A DNA stretch of 11,025 nt from Simkania negevensis. GTDB lineage: Bacteria > Chlamydiota > Chlamydiia > Chlamydiales > JAFITR01. The notes under the pieces were generated by a model. The model was not told the DNA's origin and did not search any database. It saw only the letters and a list, made by a program, of their open reading frames with translations. Made by a program: the position numbers and the translations under genes. The stretch spans positions 1-11,025 of the forward strand of contig JAFITR010000039.1 in the NCBI GenBank assembly GCA_017116025.1. The letters are read 5' to 3'. Each line of letters begins with the position of its first letter. Positions within the stretch are counted from its first letter, which is position 1. Below, piece by piece: positions 6,635 through 11,025 of the stretch.

Positions 6635-7961
6635 CGGATTAGTCGGCCCCACACATGCTTTTGAAGGACTCAGCTACGGAAACTTAGCTTCTATGGCGAG
6701 CGCTGGGCGACGTTCCAACCCTCGGAAGGGAGCGCTACAAGCACTAGAGAAGGCTAAGAAGCTCTACGATCTTGGCCTTGTCCAAGGAATCCTTCCTCCC
6801 CATCCGCGCCCTGATATAGCAACTTTACGTTCTTTAGGATTTTCTGGCAGCGACTACGACGTGGTGCAACAAGCCTACAACTACTCTCCACACCTGTTGT
6901 CACAGCTCTCTTCATCTGCAAGCATGTGGGCAGCAAATAGCGCGACAGTAGCGCCTTCTATTGATACAAAGGACAAGCGCCTGCATTTCACTCCCGCCAA
7001 CTTACAAACCAATCCTCATCGGGCGATCGAGGCGGCTTTCACCTCTCAAGTTCTCAAGAGCGTCTTTGCCGACAGCAACACTTTTGTCCACCACCCACCC
7101 CTTCCCCTAGGGCAGTGGTTTTCGGACGAGGGTGCTGCCAACCACACACGTTTTTGCAAAACACACGGCTCTATTGGCATCCATCTTTTTGTCTATGGCA
7201 AAGAAACCACCGTCCACAACACTCCCCCTTGTCAATACCGATACCCACCGCGCCAAAGTTTAGAAGCTTCTATGGCAATTGCAAGGCGCCATCTGCTTTC
7301 TATGGAGTCACTCATCTTTGCTCACCAATCCCCCGAAGCCATCGATGCAGGGGTATTTCATAACGACGTCATCAGCGTAGGCAATGAATCCCTCTTCCTC
7401 TACCACGAAAAGAGCTTTGTCAACACTCAAAAGGTCGTTGAAGAGATAGCAGAAAAGATCGGAAGCAACTGCAATACCTCCCCTACTTTGATCAACATCA
7501 CCTCTAAAGAGCTGCCAATAGAGGATGCTGTAAAGTCCTACCTGTTTAACTCCCAGCTCGTTACCCTTCCCTCAGGGATGATGCACTTGATCTGTCCAGA
7601 GGAGTGCCTAGAGATTTCTAATGCCAAAAATGTTATTAACAGGATCCTCAAAGAAGAGAACCCTATTGAACAGGTTCATTTTTCTTCTCTCAACGAAAGC
7701 ATGTGGAATGGAGGAGGTCCTGCCTGCCTTAGACTGCGCGTTGTCTTAACAGAAGAAGAGGTGAACAAGGTAGAAGGCAATGTGCTGATGAACGACGATT
7801 TATTTGCAGACCTCACACAATGGGTCAAAACTCACTACCGCGACCGGTTTCAAATAGAAGACCTTCTCGACAAAGAGTATCTAGACAGCATCCATCGTGC
7901 ATTGGATGGTTTGACTGAAATACTAGGACTCGGAAGTATATACCCCTTCCAACTGGTATAA
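6606..7961 (+). CDS. astB: N-succinylarginine dihydrolase
   Basis: This 451-residue member of the amidinotransferase/agmatine-deiminase-like (pentein) superfamily hydrolyses N2-succinylarginine to N2-succinylornithine, two NH3 and CO2, the second AST step. Alignment with remembered E. coli AstB (447 residues) runs end to end: ANFDGLVGPTHAFEGLSYGN (7-26), FSGSD (79-83), MWAANSATVAPS (107-118), the catalytic E175 in SDEGAANH, H252 in VFHNDVI, and the nucleophile C374 in GGGPACLRLRVVLTEEE. The C-terminal GLGSIYPFQ also matches. The full Glu-His-Cys triad is present, so it should be active. It begins with two ATG codons (6606 and 6609) inside astD, overlapping it by 29 nt, the longest overlap in the cluster, and no Shine-Dalgarno is visible. 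The stop lies one base before the next gene. Identification is very strong. Confidence 0.97.
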   Translation: MMSSIEANFDGLVGPTHAFEGLSYGNLASMASAGRRSNPRKGALQALEKAKKLYDLGLVQGILPPHPRPDIATLRSLGFSGSDYDVVQQAYNYSPHLLSQLSSSASMWAANSATVAPSIDTKDKRLHFTPANLQTNPHRAIEAAFTSQVLKSVFADSNTFVHHPPLPLGQWFSDEGAANHTRFCKTHGSIGIHLFVYGKETTVHNTPPCQYRYPPRQSLEASMAIARRHLLSMESLIFAHQSPEAIDAGVFHNDVISVGNESLFLYHEKSFVNTQKVVEEIAEKIGSNCNTSPTLINITSKELPIEDAVKSYLFNSQLVTLPSGMMHLICPEECLEISNAKNVINRILKEENPIEQVHFSSLNESMWNGGGPACLRLRVVLTEEEVNKVEGNVLMNDDLFADLTQWVKTHYRDRFQIEDLLDKEYLDSIHRALDGLTEILGLGSIYPFQLV

Positions 7962-7962
7962 T

Positions 7963-10812
7963 ATGGATACGATTATCCAAGAGCTTCATAATCGCATCAA
8001 AGGAGATGTCTACTCCGACCCCTTTTCTAGAAGCGTCTATAGCATCGACGCATCAATCTACGAATGTGAGCCTTTGGCTGTTGTCCAGCCTAAGGACAAA
8101 CAGGATGTCCTTGCTGCTATAGAGGTCGCCGTCAAACACCATACCCCTATCGTACCCCGAGGTGGTGGTACAGGGCTTACCGGCGGCAGCTTAGGGAAAG
8201 GAATCGTCATCGACTGCTCTAAATACTTCAACCGCATTCTAGAGATCAACATTGATGCACGCTACATCCGATGTGAACCAGGAGTTACCCTCGACAACCT
8301 CAATAAAGCAATAACAAGAGAAGGCTATCAGTTTGGCCCTGACGTCACAACGTCAAATAGAGCCACGCTAGGAGGGATGTTCTCTAACGACGCTTCAGGG
8401 GCCCACTCCCTACACTATGGAAAAACATCCGACCATACTATCTGCGTGGAACTCGCCCTTGCCGACACCACCCTAATCAAAACAGAAACATTTGACAAAG
8501 CATCGTGGGCAGAAAAAAAAGAAGGGAATTCACAAATCAGTACCATTTGTGCTTCCCTCGAAAAAATTGCGCTTCAACACAGAAAAGCCATCACCGAACA
8601 CTTCCCCTCCTTCCCACGAAGGGTATCGGGATACAATGTCGACGAACTGCTAAAGCTCCCACACCTCAACCTCACACGCCTTATCGCCGGATCAGAAGGT
8701 ACTCTCGGCTTTCTCACAGAGCTTACACTGAAAATCGTTCCAAAGCCCGCCCATCTTGGACTCGTCCTCCTCTACCCTCATCAACTCACAGATGCCCTCA
8801 ACAAAATCCCCGAAATCCTCACTTATTCCCCTTACGCCCTTGAGGTGTCTGATAAACAAATTATACAAGCAGGTAAAGCCTCACCTCTTCTCCACAACAA
8901 GCTCGATTTTTTATCTCACGACAGTGATGGGCTACTGATTGTGGAGTTCAAAGGCGATACAGCTGATGAAGTTGAGCAGAAACAGCGCCATTTTGCAGCC
9001 TCTTTTGCCAGATCGAGCTCAATGCCGATAAGCTGTATAACAGAAGCTGTTGAGATGTCCAACGTATGGATGTTGAGAAAGCAAGGTGTAGGCCTTCTCA
9101 TGTCGAGAAGAGCAAGCGACAAGGCGATCGCATTTATAGAAGATCTCTCTGTCCCGCCAGAACACCTCGGCCATTTTGTCTCTGAGATCCAACGTTATCT
9201 GCAGGAAAAAGGAAAGAGGTGCGGGCTGCACGGCCATGCAGGAGAAGGGTGCATACACATACGTCCCTACATGAATCTAGAGTGTGCTGAAGACTTCGAC
9301 CTCATGTTCACAATGATGAACGATATTACATCGATCGTAAAAGAGTATGGAGGAAGCCTTTCTGGAGAACACGGTGATGGAATTATTCGCTCCTGGCTGA
9401 ATGAGAAACTATTTAACAAAGAACTTGTCCAAGTTTTTTGCGACATCAAAGAGACTTTTGACCCACACCGGTTGATGAACCCGGGGAAAATTGCCTACCC
9501 CTCCAACCCTCGCGAAAATTTACGCAGCTACCCTGGCATGAAACACGTTCCCATCGTATCCGAGCTCAATTTTGACGAAGAAGGAGGGTTGGATTTTGCT
9601 GCGAATATGTGCAATGGCAATGCTTTCTGCAGAAAGAGCGACGGGCTCATGTGCCCCTCTTTTCAGGTTACTCTCGACGAAAGACATTCCACACGCGCTC
9701 GTGCACAAGGATTCCGCGCCCTTGTCAATGGCAGGATCGACATCAAACTCTTAGGAAGCAAAGAGCTCTATGAGATCATGGACCTCTGCCTCCAATGCAA
9801 GGGATGCAAGACAGAATGTCCTTCTCACGTTGATATCGCAAAGATGAAAGCGGAGTTTCTCTATCACTACCACAAAGTCCACGGCGTTTCTATTAGGGAC
9901 AAGATCTTTGCTTCCATCGGCAAGCTAAGCAGATTCAATGCCGCATTCCCCTCACTTTTTAATGCTCTTGTCAACACTCCGTTATCAAAAGCACTACTGG
10001 CAAAGCTGGGTATCGCGCCAGAACGCACCATGCCTCTTGTCGCAAAAAAACGCTTTTCTAAACACGTTAAACACCTCATCGCACAACGAGATGAAGAGGT
10101 CGACCTTTTACTCTTTATCGATACATTCACAGAATTCAACCACCCTGAGATAGGTATTGCTGCCTTGGATGTCTTCTCCAAGCTCAACATCAAAGCTGCC
10201 ATACTCCCCTGGCAATGCTGCGGCCGCCCGGCAATATCGAAAGGGCTCCTCAAACAAGCGAGAGATTCTGCTCGAAAGATCATTGCACAACTCTACCCTT
10301 ATGCAAAAAAAGGTATCCCCATCGTTGGCTTAGAACCAAGCTGTATCTTAGCCATCAAAGATGACTACAAAGGCCTACTCCCTAACGAACAAACGACCCT
10401 TGTTGCGCAACAATGCCAAACATTCGATGAGTATATAGCAACACCTCTCGACAAAAAACGCTACCCCACAAAACGAGAGGAAAACCAACCTGCTCTGCTC
10501 CTACACACACACTGCCACCAGAAAGCCCTTGTAGGATCAGAAGAGACACACAAAGCAATCAAGTGTGTCACAACAACACCATGTAGTGAGATACCCTCAG
10601 GGTGCTGCGGTATGGCAGGCTCCTTCGGATATGAAAAAGAACACTACGCAATATCGATGGCGATCGGTGAACAGAAGCTCTTTCCTGCAATACGACAATG
10701 CGACGAACGAACAATCATCATCGCCAATGGCACATCGTGTAGAGAACAAATCGCCCACGGCACAAAAAGACGCCCACTACACCTCGCCGAATACCTCAGC
10801 AATACAATGTGA
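7963..10812 (+). CDS. FAD- and Fe-S-binding D-2-hydroxyacid dehydrogenase (D-2-hydroxyglutarate / D-lactate type)
   Basis: This is a 949-residue fusion flavoprotein. Residues about 35-260 form a PCMH-type FAD domain, with PRGGGTGLTGG (65-75), GGMFSNDASGAHSLHYGKTSDH spread over 137-158, and GSEGTLGF (243-250). Residues about 265-512 form the FAD-oxidase C-terminal domain, with GLHGHAGEGCIHIRP (421-435), SGEHGDG (467-473) and FDPHRLMNPGKI (499-510). A ferredoxin-like part follows: C550-x5-C556-x7-C564-P, then C609-x2-C612-x2-C615-x3-C619-P, enough for two 4Fe-4S clusters. The C-terminal part has CCG-type motifs (C752-C753-G754, HCHQKAL at 850-856, C881-C882-G883), as in GlcF/GlpC-like subunits. 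Size and order match the YdiJ/D-2-hydroxyglutarate dehydrogenase and Dld-II-like group, which feed electrons from a D-2-hydroxyacid to the respiratory chain. No membrane helix is seen. It starts 1 nt after astB with no Shine-Dalgarno, so it is co-translated with the AST genes. The substrate cannot be decided from sequence; D-2-hydroxyglutarate, D-lactate and glycolate are the candidates. Confidence 0.92.
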   Translation: MDTIIQELHNRIKGDVYSDPFSRSVYSIDASIYECEPLAVVQPKDKQDVLAAIEVAVKHHTPIVPRGGGTGLTGGSLGKGIVIDCSKYFNRILEINIDARYIRCEPGVTLDNLNKAITREGYQFGPDVTTSNRATLGGMFSNDASGAHSLHYGKTSDHTICVELALADTTLIKTETFDKASWAEKKEGNSQISTICASLEKIALQHRKAITEHFPSFPRRVSGYNVDELLKLPHLNLTRLIAGSEGTLGFLTELTLKIVPKPAHLGLVLLYPHQLTDALNKIPEILTYSPYALEVSDKQIIQAGKASPLLHNKLDFLSHDSDGLLIVEFKGDTADEVEQKQRHFAASFARSSSMPISCITEAVEMSNVWMLRKQGVGLLMSRRASDKAIAFIEDLSVPPEHLGHFVSEIQRYLQEKGKRCGLHGHAGEGCIHIRPYMNLECAEDFDLMFTMMNDITSIVKEYGGSLSGEHGDGIIRSWLNEKLFNKELVQVFCDIKETFDPHRLMNPGKIAYPSNPRENLRSYPGMKHVPIVSELNFDEEGGLDFAANMCNGNAFCRKSDGLMCPSFQVTLDERHSTRARAQGFRALVNGRIDIKLLGSKELYEIMDLCLQCKGCKTECPSHVDIAKMKAEFLYHYHKVHGVSIRDKIFASIGKLSRFNAAFPSLFNALVNTPLSKALLAKLGIAPERTMPLVAKKRFSKHVKHLIAQRDEEVDLLLFIDTFTEFNHPEIGIAALDVFSKLNIKAAILPWQCCGRPAISKGLLKQARDSARKIIAQLYPYAKKGIPIVGLEPSCILAIKDDYKGLLPNEQTTLVAQQCQTFDEYIATPLDKKRYPTKREENQPALLLHTHCHQKALVGSEETHKAIKCVTTTPCSEIPSGCCGMAGSFGYEKEHYAISMAIGEQKLFPAIRQCDERTIIIANGTSCREQIAHGTKRRPLHLAEYLSNTM

Positions 10813-10817
10813 TAGAG

Positions 10818-10853
10818 GGTATCGGTATAGCGGTAGGGGTAGGTGTAGGGGTT
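10818..10853. repeat. Degenerate 6-bp tandem repeat (GGGGTA-like)
   Basis: Six consecutive hexamers start 6 bp after the last stop codon: GGTATC, GGTATA, GCGGTA, GGGGTA, GGTGTA and GGGGTT. All share a G-rich start and GT near the end, and the tract is strongly G-rich on the plus strand. It is non-coding. No function is visible; a slippage-generated variable tract is the simplest reading. Confidence 0.65.
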
Positions 10854-10868
10854 TAGTCGCTACGAAGA

Positions 10869-10904
10869 GTACAAGATACGCAAGATTGTCAAGATTCGCA
10901 AGAT
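10869..10904. repeat. Four-copy 9-bp tandem repeat with CAAGAT core
   Basis: Four uninterrupted 9-mers occur: GTACAAGAT, ACGCAAGAT, TGTCAAGAT and TCGCAAGAT. The last six bases are invariant and the first three vary. The period equals that of the array at 101-155, but the sequence is unrelated. It lies 15 bp after the G-rich hexamer repeat, in the spacer following the AST cluster. Confidence 0.8.
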
Positions 10905-10925
10905 AGCTGCTTATAAGCATCTATC
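10902..10925. other. Imperfect hairpin, GATAG...CTATC with GCTTATAAGC core
   Basis: GATAG (10902-10906) pairs with CTATC (10921-10925), and the 10-bp palindrome GCTTATAAGC (10909-10918) plus one T-A pair forms the upper stem, with a single C/T mismatch between. There is no T-run on either side, so it is not a canonical intrinsic terminator, although it is the first hairpin after the cluster. It could instead be a protein-binding palindrome or a spacer remnant. Confidence 0.4.
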
Positions 10926-10964
10926 CGAAAGAGCCTGTCAAAAAATAATCGTATGTTTGCAGGC

Positions 10965-11025
10965 CGAAGGTCTGACATGTAACAGCCTAGGGCAGCCCCT
11001 GGGCTGTTACAATTCCAGACTTTCG
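10965..11025. repeat. Strong two-stage inverted repeat reaching the window edge
   Basis: The inner stem pairs TGTAACAGCCTAGGG (10978-10992) with CCCTGGGCTGTTACA (10997-11011): 15 bp, one G-U, loop CAGC. The outer stem pairs CGAAGGTCTG (10965-10974) with CAGACTTTCG (11016-11025): 10 bp, one G-U, separated from the inner stem by a 3/4-nt internal loop. The outer stem ends exactly at the last base of the window, so the right arm probably continues. The retained G-U pairs suggest a structure kept at the RNA or hairpin-DNA level. It resembles the dispersed REP-like or IS200-associated hairpin repeats of many bacteria, though nothing in the window proves mobility or copy number. A termination role cannot be judged because the 3' flank is cut off. 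Confidence 0.75.

Noticed and set aside
10565..10906. 113-codon plus-strand open frame running from the oxidoreductase gene into the repeats
   Set aside because: It is mostly a second frame of a strongly supported gene. Its tail is the translated hexamer and 9-mer repeats.

Overview
The window looks like a chromosomal segment from a bacterium of intermediate GC. It carries a complete-looking arginine succinyltransferase (AST) catabolic cluster. The best taxonomic guess is a Chlamydia-like (environmental, amoeba-associated) bacterium. That guess rests on the minus-strand membrane/coiled-coil protein, whose C-terminal style recalls proteins I associate with the Chlamydiae, and on the general composition. 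It is a recollection, not a search result, and a gammaproteobacterial or other origin is not excluded.

Layout: positions 1-190 are non-coding and hold a tandem array of a 9-bp unit. Positions 191-1318 (minus) encode a four-helix membrane protein with a long cytoplasmic-type coiled coil. A short divergent intergenic region (1319-1443) contains a good sigma70-type promoter for the plus-strand genes. From 1444 to 10812 six plus-strand genes are packed head to tail: an M20 metallohydrolase, a class III aminotransferase (AstC position), arginine N-succinyltransferase (AstA), succinylglutamate-semialdehyde dehydrogenase (AstD), N-succinylarginine dihydrolase (AstB), and a 949-residue FAD/Fe-S oxidoreductase of the D-2-hydroxyacid dehydrogenase type. 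Positions 10813-11025 are non-coding. They hold a 6-bp degenerate tandem repeat, a 9-bp tandem repeat, a small imperfect hairpin and, at the very edge, a strong two-stage hairpin element that probably continues outside the window.

How the genes work together: AstA makes N2-succinylarginine, AstB removes two ammonia and CO2 to give succinylornithine, the class III aminotransferase gives succinylglutamate semialdehyde, and AstD oxidises it to N2-succinylglutamate. The usual last enzyme, AstE, is not in the window. The M20 hydrolase beside the cluster has the right chemistry (acyl-glutamate or succinyl-amide hydrolysis) to take its place; this is the main functional prediction here. The order astC-A-D-B matches the enterobacterial order, with the hydrolase moved to the front and an FAD/Fe-S dehydrogenase added at the end.

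Expression: the hydrolase and the aminotransferase each have a Shine-Dalgarno and a plausible promoter. The four genes after the aminotransferase have no visible Shine-Dalgarno and overlap or abut their upstream neighbour (4-nt overlap, 10-nt overlap, 29-nt overlap, 1-nt gap), so they are probably translationally coupled.
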